Source of the DNA: Tumebacillus avium
GTDB lineage: Bacteria > Bacillota > Bacilli > Tumebacillales > Tumebacillaceae
DNA: 64,000 nt
Direction of reading: 5' to 3'
Assembly (NCBI RefSeq): GCF_002162355.1
Contig: NZ_CP021434.1
Coordinates: forward strand, 1,396,501 to 1,460,500
The notes under the pieces are model-generated. The model was given only the letters and a program-made list of their open reading frames with translations. It searched no databases and had not been told where the DNA came from. Of the stretch, positions 16,898-27,542 are shown piece after piece. Both the position numbers and the translations under genes were made by a program. Every line of letters starts with the position of its first letter. Positions within the stretch are counted from its first letter, which is position 1.

Positions 16898-17404
16898 TTA
16901 CCAGGTCTCGTCGAGATGTTTCGCATAGTAGGAAAGACCGCGGCCGAAATACTGCAACTTTTCATCCGTGGTGGTCTCCAGCAAATGGGTCAGTGCGAGC
17001 TCCATCGCCTCTTTGTAAGACTGGGTGTTGTACAAGGCCATCGAGAGGAAGATCTGGATCGCCCGGTTGTCAGGAAACTCTCGCATGCCTCGACGCAATG
17101 TTTCCACCGCCTCCTGATAGAAGCCCAGCGCGCGATACGTGCTGCCAAGACCCATCAGACACCGTTCCAGATCAGGGCCGCTCAGCCCGAGCTCAAGCGC
17201 CTTGGCGTAATAAGGAATCGCCTCGCGCCCAAGCCCGGAATTGTCATGCGCCACCCCAAGCTGATAGAGGACTTCCGCCTGATCTGGATGGGCAGCCTCC
17301 AGTTCAAACAGAATCTCAAGAGCTTTCCCCAAAATGTCCCGATCCTGCTTCGCCCGTCCCTCTTCCCGCAGTTGAATCGCTTCGTCCAAACGTTGTCGCA
17401 TCAT
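16898..17404 (-). CDS. Tetratricopeptide-repeat protein
   Basis: Soluble protein of 168 residues made of about three TPR units (for example AEVLYQLGVAHDNSGLGREAI, shown in part by YQLGVAHDNSGLG, then CLMGLGSTYRALGFYQEAVE and IFLSMALYNTQSYKEAME). TPRs bind partner proteins. RBS AAAGGAT is rather far from ATG 17404. Probably cotranscribed with the SRPBCC gene; no specific role can be assigned. Confidence 0.88.
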   Translation of the reverse strand: MMRQRLDEAIQLREEGRAKQDRDILGKALEILFELEAAHPDQAEVLYQLGVAHDNSGLGREAIPYYAKALELGLSGPDLERCLMGLGSTYRALGFYQEAVETLRRGMREFPDNRAIQIFLSMALYNTQSYKEAMELALTHLLETTTDEKLQYFGRGLSYYAKHLDETW

Positions 17405-17477
17405 GGCCTATTCAAATCCTTTCCGGAATTGCACGTTGATTGCCAACAGTATATAGATTCCACCTTATTTTTACAAG

Positions 17478-18065
17478 TTAATGAGCTGTGTTCCGGAAGT
17501 GCCGATACACTTTCTCCAGCTTCTGCTGATGCTTGCCACGCGTGCTCTCCATATTGCCAAATTCAAAGAACTTCGTGCGCTTGATGCCGACATAGTTGAA
17601 GAGCGCCTTTCGCATGAGGATTTTGTGAGCATTGTTGAGCCAGAAGAACGGATAGAAAGTCGGCCCCTTCATGCTGGAGATGCACACGACCGACTTGCCT
17701 TTTAGCAGCCCTTCCGGAATCAGCGAGCCATTGTCACGATAAGCGAATCCCGAAGCAAACATCTGATCGATATACCCCATCAGCATCGCCGGAGGGCGTC
17801 CCCACCAGATCGGATAGACCAGCACGATCTGATCCGCCCACAAGAGCTGCTCCCTGTACGCGGCGAGATCCGGGTCGGCATGCATGTCTCTACGGCGTTT
17901 GTTTTCGTTAAAAACGAGGACCGGGTTGAACTGCGCTTGATACAAATCCAGCACCTGCACATCTACAATGTTCGGGTTCTCCTCGCATCCGCGCAGGACT
18001 GCTTGCAAAAAAGCATAACTCAAACTCTGATGGTTCGGATGCGTGTAGATGACCAGCGTTTTCAC
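17478..18065 (-). CDS. Flavodoxin-fold NAD(P)H:quinone reductase-like protein
   Basis: Predicted FMN- or FAD-dependent quinone or azo reductase of 195 residues. It starts TLVIYTHPNHQSLSYAF, has LVYPIWWGRPPAML at about 85-98 and SMKGPTFYPFFWL later, as in the NQO/KefF family. Start chosen as GTG 18065 with GAGGTG 6 nt before it. It is divergent from a MarR-family gene with palindromic sites between, which suggests induction by electrophiles or quinones. Cofactor use is inferred from family. Confidence 0.92.
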   Translation of the reverse strand: MKTLVIYTHPNHQSLSYAFLQAVLRGCEENPNIVDVQVLDLYQAQFNPVLVFNENKRRRDMHADPDLAAYREQLLWADQIVLVYPIWWGRPPAMLMGYIDQMFASGFAYRDNGSLIPEGLLKGKSVVCISSMKGPTFYPFFWLNNAHKILMRKALFNYVGIKRTKFFEFGNMESTRGKHQQKLEKVYRHFRNTAH

Positions 18066-18082
18066 GGACAACACCTCATTTA

Positions 18083-18154
18083 GTTATCTTTTGATAACAA
18101 TAACGGTAGCACATCCAGTTTTTAGTTGTCAAATGATAATTGTTTTTCGATAAC
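18083..18154. promoter_or_regulatory. Likely MarR operators in divergent promoter region
   Basis: A perfect palindrome GTTATC-TTTT-GATAAC (18083-18098) sits just upstream of the reductase start. Two related imperfect copies occur at about 18125-18140 (GTTGTC-AAAT-GATAAT) and 18143-18154 (GTTTTTCGATAAC) before the MarR gene. Spacing of about 42 nt between the first two would place sites on one face of the helix. Confidence 0.65.
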
Positions 18155-18186
18155 CAATTTGATACCTTGTGAGAAGAGGTGATTCT

Positions 18187-18615
18187 ATGGATCAACAAGC
18201 GCTGTTCAACAAGTTCGTGACCTTCACGTCATCCGTTCATCAAATCACAAATGAAATGACCAAAGACGTACCAGCCGAGGACGTCACTCCCCTTCAATAT
18301 AAGATCCTTGAACATCTGGCCGTCTGCGAACCGGTCACGATCAGTGCGATCAGTGACTGTTTGCATACGTCGCTCCCAAACACCAGCCGGGAACTGAGAA
18401 AATTGATCGAAAAGCAGCTCTGCGAAAAAGTCCCCGACCTTGAGGACCGCCGCAAACAATACATTCGCCTGACAACGCGCGGACAAGCGATAATGCAAGC
18501 CGCGTTCCAGCAGATCGAAGTACACTTCCAGCAGCGGATCGCACACCTTTCCGAGGAAGAGCTGCGCGAGATCGAGCGTGCATTGGATGTGCTGCAGAAG
18601 AAAGTTTTTTATTAG
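18187..18615 (+). CDS. MarR-family transcriptional regulator
   Basis: Regulator of 142 residues with a winged HTH: LQYKILEHLAVCEPVTISAIS (start shown by LQYKILEHL), recognition helix LHTSLPNTSRELRKL, wing VPDLEDRRKQYIRLTTRG. The DRR-x-x-IRLT wing is the MarR hallmark. The ATG at 18187 has AGAGGTGA upstream. Only one Cys pair region (Cys near 52 and 62) is visible, so redox sensing is possible but unproven. Probably represses the divergent reductase gene and itself through the palindromes. Confidence 0.93.
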   Translation: MDQQALFNKFVTFTSSVHQITNEMTKDVPAEDVTPLQYKILEHLAVCEPVTISAISDCLHTSLPNTSRELRKLIEKQLCEKVPDLEDRRKQYIRLTTRGQAIMQAAFQQIEVHFQQRIAHLSEEELREIERALDVLQKKVFY

Positions 18616-18644
18616 AGCCTGAGAGTAGGGCGAGGAGGATTCCT

Positions 18645-19178
18645 ATGAACTTCGAGATGGCAAGCGAGCGGTTGCTCTTCACCAAACTGGATGCAAGCGA
18701 TTGGGAACTGTTCCGATCAATCTATACCAACCCCGCACTGTTGCAGCATATTCAGGCGCCGCGCAGTGAAGAGGAGATTCGAAACCAATTCGAAAAGGAA
18801 CTCACCCCGTGGAGCCCCGCCTCTTCCCATTGGCTGACCTGGACGATTCGTGAGCAGGCGTCCCATCAACATGTGGGCGTGATGGGCATTTGTTCACGTG
18901 ACGGAGAACAGCCGACGGCGGAAGTGGGTTTCATTCTGCTGGACACGTCCGCAGGCAAAGGGTATGCGACCGAAGGGCTGAAACAGGTGATAAAGTTCGC
19001 AACAGATACGTTCGGTTTTGAAAAATTCACCGCGCTCTGCTCCGAAGAGCACACAGCGTCGCGAAACGTATTGGAGAAAGCCGGCATGACGCTCGACGAG
19101 ATCCTGCCCGAAAACTCAGAAATCAACGGCCAGCTGATCAATGATTGCTTTTATTCGATGATGGTCGGTGAGAAGTAA
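18645..19178 (+). CDS. RimJ/RimL-type GNAT acetyltransferase
   Basis: Predicted N-acetyltransferase of 177 residues with SERLLFTKLDASDWELF, an acetyl-CoA region EVGFILLDTSAGKGYATEGL (about 100-119) and SRNVLEKAGM. These are typical of the RimJ/L and ribosomal-protein-Ser acetyltransferase group. GAGGAGG precedes ATG 18645. It follows the MarR gene by 29 nt and may be cotranscribed. Substrate unknown. Confidence 0.92.
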   Translation: MNFEMASERLLFTKLDASDWELFRSIYTNPALLQHIQAPRSEEEIRNQFEKELTPWSPASSHWLTWTIREQASHQHVGVMGICSRDGEQPTAEVGFILLDTSAGKGYATEGLKQVIKFATDTFGFEKFTALCSEEHTASRNVLEKAGMTLDEILPENSEINGQLINDCFYSMMVGEK

Positions 19179-19190
19179 AATGAAATAAGA

Positions 19191-19236
19191 AAAGCCCGCA
19201 GAGCGATTTGTCTCGATCTACGGGCTTCTATTTTTC
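19191..19236 (+). terminator. Terminator after GNAT gene
   Basis: AAGCCCG and CGGGCTT form a stem around a long loop, followed by CTATTTTTC. Lies between convergent genes and may work in both directions. Confidence 0.65.
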
Positions 19237-19255
19237 TAACTTGCACATTCGCCGT

Positions 19256-19870
19256 CTATTCGAAATCGAGACGCATCACGACCCGGCGCTCAGTAGGTCT
19301 GGTCACCTCACGAAAACCGGCCGCGACAAAGGCGTTGCGGCTGCCAACGTGGAGCTCCCCCCACGTGATCTCCTTACCAGGGACGGTGATCATCGGATAC
19401 CCCTCAACAGCGCGGGCGCCCTGCTGACGGGCGTATTCAACGGCAGCCCGCGTGAGCTCGTAGGTGATCCCGCGCCGTCGATAGCCGTTGCGAATCGTGA
19501 AACAGGTGATGGCCCAAACACTATCGTCGTTCTTGTCCTCGTTCCGTCCCGTCCACGGGACCCGGCTCTTGAACAGCTTTTTGTAGGCAGTCCGAGGCTC
19601 CATCGCGCACCACGCGACCGGCTCGTCGTCGAGGTAGGCAACAAGGCCGCTGGTTGTGCCAGCCTCCGGGTTCCCGCAGTTGGTCTCGGCGCGCAGCAGG
19701 AAGGCGCGTTCATCGTCTTCTGTCTGCTTCCACTGAGTGTTGGGGATCTTAAACCGCTGGCAATAGCACCGCCCAGAGTGGCATTTGGCAGAGCCCAGTA
19801 CAGCTTCTAAGTCCTCCCAAGATGCCTTGTTCGCGGGCACAACAGAGATGACGCCATCTATCGTTGACAT
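19256..19870 (-). CDS. GNAT-family acetyltransferase, possibly acquired
   Basis: Predicted acetyltransferase of 204 residues. The core is VWAITCFTIRNGYRRRGITYEL (key R-x-x-G-x-x motif in NGYRRRGITYEL) and there is a Cys-rich N-terminal segment (CHSGRCYCQRF). This arrangement (W/C-rich N-terminus, then C-F-x-x-R-x-x-Y-R-R-x-G) is common in actinobacterial proteins, and the gene is more GC-rich than its neighbours, so transfer is possible. GGGAGGCGG precedes ATG 19870. Substrate unknown. Confidence 0.88.
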   Translation of the reverse strand: MSTIDGVISVVPANKASWEDLEAVLGSAKCHSGRCYCQRFKIPNTQWKQTEDDERAFLLRAETNCGNPEAGTTSGLVAYLDDEPVAWCAMEPRTAYKKLFKSRVPWTGRNEDKNDDSVWAITCFTIRNGYRRRGITYELTRAAVEYARQQGARAVEGYPMITVPGKEITWGELHVGSRNAFVAAGFREVTRPTERRVVMRLDFE

Positions 19871-19896
19871 GGAACCGCCTCCCTTGACTTCGAAAA

Positions 19897-19925
19897 TGCA
19901 AAAACAGCCGCCAAGAATGGCGGCT
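19897..19925 (-). terminator. Terminator of the YebC-family gene
   Basis: On the minus strand AGCCGCC-ATTCTT-GGCGGCT is followed by GTTTTTGC, ten bases after the stop at 19936. Confidence 0.85.
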
Positions 19926-19935
19926 AGTTTAAGTT

Positions 19936-20658
19936 CTATTCATCACCAAAATCTACGTTGTGGTAGACTTGTTGCACATCGTCGAGGTCTTCCAACACGT
20001 CGATCAGCTTGCGGAAAGATGCTTCTGCATCGCCTTCAAGCGTAACTTCGTTTTGCGGAAGCATGGTGAGTTCAGCCACCGTGAAATCGGTAACTCCTGC
20101 GCCTTTCAATGCTTCTTGCACAGCGTGGAATTCTTCCGGTTGTGCGTACACAATGACTTGCTCGTCTTCCGCAACGATGTCACGTACATCGACATCCGCT
20201 TCCATCAAGGCCTCGAGGATTTCCTCTTCCGATTTCCCTTCGACACCAACAACAGCCACGGAATCAAACATGTACGCGACAGAACCGCTCACGCCCAGGT
20301 TGCCGGCGTTTTTCTTAAAAGCAGAGCGGACATCGGAAAACGTACGGTTGACGTTGTTTGTCAGAGCATCAACGATCAGCATCGCGCCGTTCGGGCCGAA
20401 GCCTTCATAGCGAAGCTCATCATAAGTCTCATCAGAGCCGCCTTTTGCTTTTTCCAACGCACGATCGATGATGTTTTTCGGTACATTGTATGTCTTCGCG
20501 CGGTCTAAAACAGCTTTCAAAGCTGCGTTGGAGTCAGGGTTTGGATCACCTTTTTTAGCTGCTACAAAGATCTCGATCCCAAACTTTGCGTAAACTCGAG
20601 TCTTCTGCGCGTCGTTTTTCGCTTTGCCTTCTTTAATGTTGTTCCACTTGCGACCCAT
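19936..20658 (-). CDS. YebC/PmpR-family protein (YeeI-like)
   Basis: Soluble protein of 240 residues with the full YebC pattern: start [19 protein letters not shown] (the MGRKWNNI form is typical of the YeeI branch), a middle [19 protein letters not shown] region, and an acidic end. YebC proteins were annotated as DNA-binding regulators; more recent work links some to translation at difficult sequences. RBS AAGAGAGTG is modest. An extended -10 (TGGTATAAT) lies upstream near 20720-20735. Monocistronic. Confidence 0.94.
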   Translation of the reverse strand: MGRKWNNIKEGKAKNDAQKTRVYAKFGIEIFVAAKKGDPNPDSNAALKAVLDRAKTYNVPKNIIDRALEKAKGGSDETYDELRYEGFGPNGAMLIVDALTNNVNRTFSDVRSAFKKNAGNLGVSGSVAYMFDSVAVVGVEGKSEEEILEALMEADVDVRDIVAEDEQVIVYAQPEEFHAVQEALKGAGVTDFTVAELTMLPQNEVTLEGDAEASFRKLIDVLEDLDDVQQVYHNVDFGDE

Positions 20659-20783
20659 TTATTTCACTCTCTTTCAAGTAGTGTAAATTTGATTCTCAAA
20701 ACCGATAATTCGGCACGCATTCCATTATACCAAATCACTGTCAATCCGTCTCGCAACTCGAAAGAGGCTCCTGGTTGGATCGA

Positions 20784-21386
20784 TTATTTTTGAGCATCAA
20801 GCACAAAGATAGATGCGTCTTGGTTCATGAATATGTTACTTCCAGAATAGACCGTTTTGGATTGGATGTCGCGATAGCCTAGTTTTCTCATCCGCTCGGC
20901 AAGGTCCGCTTGATCAAATCCGTTATGTACAAGGTCGGAGACTATGCTTTCGTTCTTATCAAAATCTACGATTAGCAAATGACCTCCTGGGTTTAGGACA
21001 TCATACAGCCTCGATAAGACCAATTCAGTATCCGGTATATGGAGCAGAACCTGCGCCATGAAAATGTAGTCAGCCTGCAGCTCCGACTGACCTTGCTTCT
21101 CGAAGTCAAAGCATAACGTGTCTGCATTCTCGATGTTAAATTCCGCAATTTTTTGCTTGATCTGCTGGATCATATTTTGCGATGAATCCAGAAAAAGTAC
21201 AGATTTGAAATCATCTAATAAGTTCATCCCCACAAGACCCGTTCCGCATCCAAAATCAATCGCGGTCTTATCTTTTGCATCCACTACATATTCACGAATG
21301 GCGTCCGATGCGATCTTGGCAATTTGGACTCTTTCAGAATTGTCGTATCGATCAGCCATCTTTTCGAAGATGTCGGTATTTCCCAC
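20784..21386 (-). CDS. Class I SAM-dependent methyltransferase
   Basis: Protein of 200 residues with motif I AIDFGCGTGLVGMNLL (42-57), an acidic strand VLFLDSS, and LNPGGHLLIVDFD. These give a Rossmann-like SAM-binding fold. Start codon is GTG at 21386, with GGAGAG 6 nt upstream. It follows the DUF6157 gene by 19 nt on the same strand. The acceptor (small molecule or other) is unknown. Confidence 0.92.
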   Translation of the reverse strand: MGNTDIFEKMADRYDNSERVQIAKIASDAIREYVVDAKDKTAIDFGCGTGLVGMNLLDDFKSVLFLDSSQNMIQQIKQKIAEFNIENADTLCFDFEKQGQSELQADYIFMAQVLLHIPDTELVLSRLYDVLNPGGHLLIVDFDKNESIVSDLVHNGFDQADLAERMRKLGYRDIQSKTVYSGSNIFMNQDASIFVLDAQK

Positions 21387-21405
21387 TGTGATCTCTCCAA
21401 TCTGT

Positions 21406-21816
21406 TTAAGCGCGACTTGAGCGCATTGCTTTTACGTTCTTGATAGTATCATCGTTCACAAACTTTCTATATTCATCCGACTCGACAGCATACAGAGCCA
21501 CTTTGCCCTCTGGATCATGGTGCATGCCCCAACCATAGCGCTTGCACAAAGACGAGGTGCGAAGACAGGGCTGCCCTTTGGAGAAAAACTTCTCGCGCGC
21601 TGCTTGCCTTTCTTCTGCTGGTATCTCATTGCGTAGAGCAAATACTTCAAACACTACATCCTCTTGTGTGTATTTGTAAGGATGGTTCGCAATCATCTCA
21701 TACTGTAAAACCGGAATGGTCTTCGAGCCAGCCTTTGCTTCCGGGATCTGAGCCACACGTACCGGGCAGTCTTCGGAGACTTCGATAAAAGTGCTGTAAT
21801 AATTCATGTCTTTCAT
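21406..21816 (-). CDS. DUF6157 family protein
   Basis: Soluble protein of 136 residues recognised by NYYSTFIEVSEDCPV at the start, VLQYEMIANHPYKYTQEDVVF in the middle (shown by YEMIANHPYKYT) and a region with FFSKGQPCLRTSSLCKRYGWG. The family is uncharacterised. RBS AAAGGGTGA precedes ATG 21816; ATG 21807 is an alternative. Likely cotranscribed with the methyltransferase gene. Confidence 0.82.
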   Translation of the reverse strand: MKDMNYYSTFIEVSEDCPVRVAQIPEAKAGSKTIPVLQYEMIANHPYKYTQEDVVFEVFALRNEIPAEERQAAREKFFSKGQPCLRTSSLCKRYGWGMHHDPEGKVALYAVESDEYRKFVNDDTIKNVKAMRSSRA

Positions 21817-21840
21817 GTTGAAATATTCACCCTTTCATGA

Positions 21841-21864
21841 GCCGACACCCTTTGAGGGAGTCAC
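21841..21864. repeat. Intergenic CCGACACCC motif, copy 2
   Basis: GCCGACACCCTTTGAGGG followed by AGTCAC: same 5' half as the copies at 3533 and 31938, with a diverged 3' half. Here it lies between divergent genes. Confidence 0.5.
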
Positions 21865-21942
21865 TACTGCTGGTTTGAGTTGATGCCGGAATGTTCAGAT
21901 AGTAAACTGTTTTGTACAAAGGCAAAACTGAAAGGAGTTATT

Positions 21943-22455
21943 ATGAACAGCATTCCTTTACATGAACTCGTGCCCGTTAGTGCTTGCCAGGCGAGACTAC
22001 AGGACTTGGAGTTGGAACTGAGCGGTACCGGCTATGTTCAAACTCGTGAATCCTATCAAGTTCCCTTACAGATCGAGGTCGTGGCAAAGACTGACTCCAC
22101 AAATTTACGTCTGCATTTCGGCAAGGGACAGATCATTCTCAATTGGGAGGAAGACCCGAACTGTTTTGTCATTCACGAACCTGTCATGGGTCATGACTGG
22201 AAATTGCAAGGCAAGGGAGGCATCCCGATTAACGAATGGGTCACCGTGACCTGGATCATCGACAGAACTCAAATGACCGTACTCGTCAATGGAGAGGAAA
22301 GATTCACGTTTAGCCCCGATGATGGATTGGTCACATTAGGATCGGGGATGCCTTGGCTTCTGGCGAACTACATTCATCTTAGCTCCCCAATTGGCGTTGG
22401 ACCCGCGTGGGGATCTACGGTGACGATTCGATCGGTGCGAGTTGGTAAGGTATGA
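21943..22455 (+). CDS. Hypothetical beta-rich (LamG/lectin-like) protein
   Basis: Protein of 170 residues, not recognised. It is rich in alternating hydrophobic residues with strands such as LQIEVVAKTDSTNLRLHFG, QIILNWEE, WVTVTWIID and MTVLVNGEERFTF, which is the pattern of a concanavalin/LamG-type jelly roll; VTWIIDRTQMTVLVNGE in particular resembles LamG strands. There is no signal peptide, so it is probably cytoplasmic. AAAGGAG precedes ATG 21943. Lectin function is inference. Confidence 0.7.
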   Translation: MNSIPLHELVPVSACQARLQDLELELSGTGYVQTRESYQVPLQIEVVAKTDSTNLRLHFGKGQIILNWEEDPNCFVIHEPVMGHDWKLQGKGGIPINEWVTVTWIIDRTQMTVLVNGEERFTFSPDDGLVTLGSGMPWLLANYIHLSSPIGVGPAWGSTVTIRSVRVGKV

Positions 22456-22501
22456 AGATGATTCGGTCACTCAGCGTTCGATATGTTTGACGTAATCGCA
22501 T

Positions 22502-22525
22502 AAAAAAAGCCATCCAAAGGATGGC
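22502..22525 (-). terminator. Terminator of S51 peptidase gene, copy 1
   Basis: On the minus strand GCCATCC-TTT-GGATGGC followed by TTTTTTTAT, four bases after the stop at 22530. Confidence 0.9.
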
Positions 22526-22529
22526 AGGA

Positions 22530-23192
22530 TCATGACTTCAACAGTTTCCATTTCCCTTCGGAAATAACTTCGACCGCTCCATTGATCACTTTGATGGCGG
22601 TATCATCACACACAGCATAGGCAGGCCCCTTCATTCCGGCTGCCCATTTTTCTGCATTCGCCATCGTGTTATACGGCAGCATCTCGTGTTCCAGATGCGG
22701 GAACATCGCAAAATCGACCAGACCTAGCGTTTCATCACCACCGGTGGGCGGAGTCCAGTTAACGAACCAGTCCCCGATGTTAGGTGCCATGATCATGCTC
22801 CCGGCACTCATTCCCACATAGACCAACTTCAGCGACGGCAAGAGTTCTGCCAGTCCGGACTGCTGCATCCAGTAATTCAAAAACAGCGGGTCGCCGCCAT
22901 TCACGAGCAGAACGTCAGTCTCCTCGAGCAAAGGAACCCAACGGTCTCTACCGATGCTGGGCAGCGCCGTGAGCTCCAGCACCCCCATGGACTTCCAGCC
23001 CAGCTCCGTCATCGGTGCGCTGTCTTTTCCATTGAAGAAACTCCATGCAAGACGTGCACCATTGCGTAATGCGTACGACGCAGTGGAAATGCAAAGGGCG
23101 CTCGACTCGGCAATCGGTTTGTCCAACATGTCAACCAATGCGTCATGTATGCTTTTGTTGCTGATACCTCCAGATGTAAGCAGAAGTTTCAT
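22530..23192 (-). CDS. Peptidase S51 family protein, copy 1
   Basis: Predicted dipeptidase E/cyanophycinase-like serine peptidase of 220 residues. Class I glutamine-amidotransferase-like fold with VLLVNGGDPLFLNYWM and nucleophile Ser in VGMSAGSMIM; the likely catalytic His is in FPHLEHE. GAGGAG is 7 nt before ATG 23192. Close paralogue of 29606-30268 and of the broken copy at 27022-27363; copies 1 and 2 share about 50 nt of leader sequence, showing recent duplication. Substrate not known. Confidence 0.92.
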   Translation of the reverse strand: MKLLLTSGGISNKSIHDALVDMLDKPIAESSALCISTASYALRNGARLAWSFFNGKDSAPMTELGWKSMGVLELTALPSIGRDRWVPLLEETDVLLVNGGDPLFLNYWMQQSGLAELLPSLKLVYVGMSAGSMIMAPNIGDWFVNWTPPTGGDETLGLVDFAMFPHLEHEMLPYNTMANAEKWAAGMKGPAYAVCDDTAIKVINGAVEVISEGKWKLLKS

Positions 23193-23432
23193 GATTCATC
23201 TCCTCGTCTTTGTGTGCGTCTGACGTTTCATTCTTCGGACTCTTCATATTTCTCATTATGAACGCTTACTGTTATGGGTATGCAGTTGCATGCTATGTCT
23301 TAATACTTACATCAGGGCGTAGCAAGAGTCAATAGCATAATGTAAATATGTATTTATCTTAATAGGTAACAACCCTTTCCGTTTCGATACGGCTCTCCAC
23401 GCAGTCTGTAACGACATCCCACGTCCGTTCTT

Positions 23433-23750
23433 TTAATCCATTACCTTATTAAATACAGTCCCTTTTGTCGTCCACTGCTCACAAATCTGTTCCCCAGTAA
23501 GAACAAGTTTTTCTTCGTCAATTTGAATTCTTATGGGATTATCACTTAAAGAAAACTCCATCCTTGATTTAGGTACAATTCGCTTTCTCTCACCGTTCGG
23601 TGTTATCAAGTAATCTCCCGAAATTTCGATAATCTGATTGAGAATACGGTTGTGGTACCGCCCGCTAGGATACCGCCCATATTTTTGATCAGATTCCACG
23701 TAAGGTAATTCAAAAAATTGGAGTAATGTATGCTGGTGTTTATCGCATAA
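23433..23750 (-). pseudogene. 3' part of P-loop kinase-like gene split by IS21
   Basis: About 105 codons in frame, beginning at the IS boundary with LCDKHQHTLLQFFELPYVES and ending at a stop at 23433. No start codon with an RBS is present at its beginning. Joined to the 5' part at 26161-26979 it would continue the protein in frame (...YQHVFRN + LCDKHQH...). A GTG at 23699 could give an 88-residue product but is an unlikely start. The C-terminal portion is mostly beta-strand (IIEISGDYLITPNGERKRIV). Confidence 0.75.
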
Positions 23751-23756
23751 TGAAAA

Positions 23757-23772
23757 TGCAGAATGTCGCGGC
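23757..23772 (+). repeat. IS21 left inverted repeat
   Basis: TGCAGAATGTCGCGGC, matching the complement of the right end at 15 of 16 positions. Confidence 0.85.
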
Positions 23773-23880
23773 GTAAAAGTGCAGACTTTGCCCGCGACAT
23801 TTTGGCATTAAAAAAGCACTTGCCAACATCGATCTACTATCTTACCCTACGGTTTGCGACGACCAAGGGGGATCGAGAGG

Positions 23881-26105
<2,225 letters not shown>

Positions 26106-26137
26106 ATTTCGGTGTTGGCGGTGCTATGCACAAAATG

Positions 26138-26153
26138 GCCGCGACACTCTGCA
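26138..26153 (-). repeat. IS21 right inverted repeat
   Basis: Complement reads TGCAGAGTGTCGCGGC and pairs with the left end at 23757-23772. Confidence 0.85.
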
Positions 26154-26160
26154 CTTTTTA

Positions 26161-26979
26161 GTTGCGAAACACATGCTGGTACTTCGACCAGCACCCCTCG
26201 GTTATTTCTAAAGCCAATTTTGGAACTGGTGCAATGGTAAAGAGCCTATTTGCATATTCTGCATAATCGAGCAAAAACATTTTATAACCTTCACTGCCAG
26301 AAGGACGGTCTTTATAGTACGGTTGATTTCGATCTCTTTCCCAAATACTCTCCAGAAAACGCACTCCACGCTCTTGAATGAGATAGTCGATGGTGTCGTT
26401 CGTGTTCTCTCGGTAAAAATAAACCAGTGAAGGGTTAAGCGGAGAAATGATATCGAAGAGCCTCTCTATAAAACAATGCAAATCCTCATATCTCTTACCC
26501 GCCAACAGAAAACTGTAGACCTGAAACTGAAAGATGCTGCTATCCAGTATGACAATCTCGTCCGAAGTCATCTGCTTTTCTACAAAGTGCTTCCATTTCT
26601 CCAAAGCGATATTCGCATAACGATCGATTGAGTAATTCCAAACATCATACTGCTTTAAGTCGAGGGTGGCTTCTTCGGAGAATAGGTCATTTTGATTCCA
26701 TTCAATTTCCAATAAATCGACTCCGTAAGAATCACCATGCTTAATGGCCAGTTCTCCTAGTATTGAGGCAGTTTGAGGGTAGCGTGAAATATAGTCACGA
26801 TACTCTATTTCGTCCAGGGACGCCTCGAAGAAAAAAAGTGTAGGATGAGGTCGGGCTACTTCATGAATCCATGTTGATCGTTGACCGTTTTTCTCAAGTT
26901 GGTCTAAAAGAAATCCTGAATTTGTTGATTTTCCTGTAGACGGAAGACCTTCCATTAGGATGAGTTTTGTTTGTCTCAT
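26161..26979 (-). pseudogene. 5' part of P-loop kinase-like gene truncated by IS21
   Basis: 273 codons starting at ATG 26979 with a Walker A in LILMEGLPSTGKSTNSGFLL, resembling small-molecule or nucleoside kinases; later parts include EIVILDSSIFQFQVYSFLL (Walker B-like) and SLVYFYREN. The frame runs into the IS21 end, where TAA at 26158 stops it. The missing C-terminus (about 105 codons) is at 23433-23750. The RBS is weak (AAAGGAAG at long spacing). If translated it would give a truncated protein. The substrate is not identifiable. Confidence 0.8.
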
Positions 26980-27021
26980 AAAACGTGCCCGCTTCCTTTT
27001 GTGGGATATGACGAGGATGTT

Positions 27022-27363
27022 GCCAGCCCGGACTGCCGCATCCAATAACTCAGATACAAAGCGTCACCACCATTCACGAGTAGAACGTCCGTCTCCTTGA
27101 CCATCGGCACCCAAAGCTCTCGATCAATGCTGGGCAGAGCGGTGAGCTCCAGCACCCCCAGGGACTTCCAGCCCAGCCCACACATCGGTGTTGTGGTTTT
27201 TCCATTGATGAACCTCCAAGCGCCGCCTGCACCACCAGGATTTGCGTAGATCGCAGTGGGTATGCAGAGGGCTACATTCGGCAATTGGTTTGTCCAACAT
27301 GTCAACCAGTGCGTCATGTATGCTTTTGTTACTGATGCCTCCAGATGTAAGCAGAAGTTTCAT
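27022..27363 (-). pseudogene. Broken S51 peptidase gene, copy 2
   Basis: Begins like copy 1 at ATG 27363 with the same GAGGAGACGAATC leader. Near 27270 a 2-nt deletion (GGGCTACATT against GGGCGTTACATT in copy 3) shifts the frame. Similarity in the second frame runs to about 27022 and stops before the SAGS nucleophile, so the 3' half is gone. The kinase-like gene starts just after. Non-functional duplicate. Confidence 0.85.
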
Positions 27364-27542
27364 GATTCGTCTCCTCGTCTTTGTGTGCGTCTGACGTTTC
27401 ATTCTTCAGGCTTTTCAAATGTGGATGTGGATGTGGCTGTATCTTAATGCTGACACCAGGGTGCAGTAAGAGTCAAGGTGAAAGCATAAATAGTTTTTGT
27501 TTTTATTTGGAAAGTGGACTAAGAATCGTGAGGTTGCTCGAT

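Noticed and set aside
23433..23699. Independent small gene with GTG start
   Set aside because: The frame continues upstream to the IS21 end and joins the interrupted kinase-like gene, so it is treated as its 3' half.
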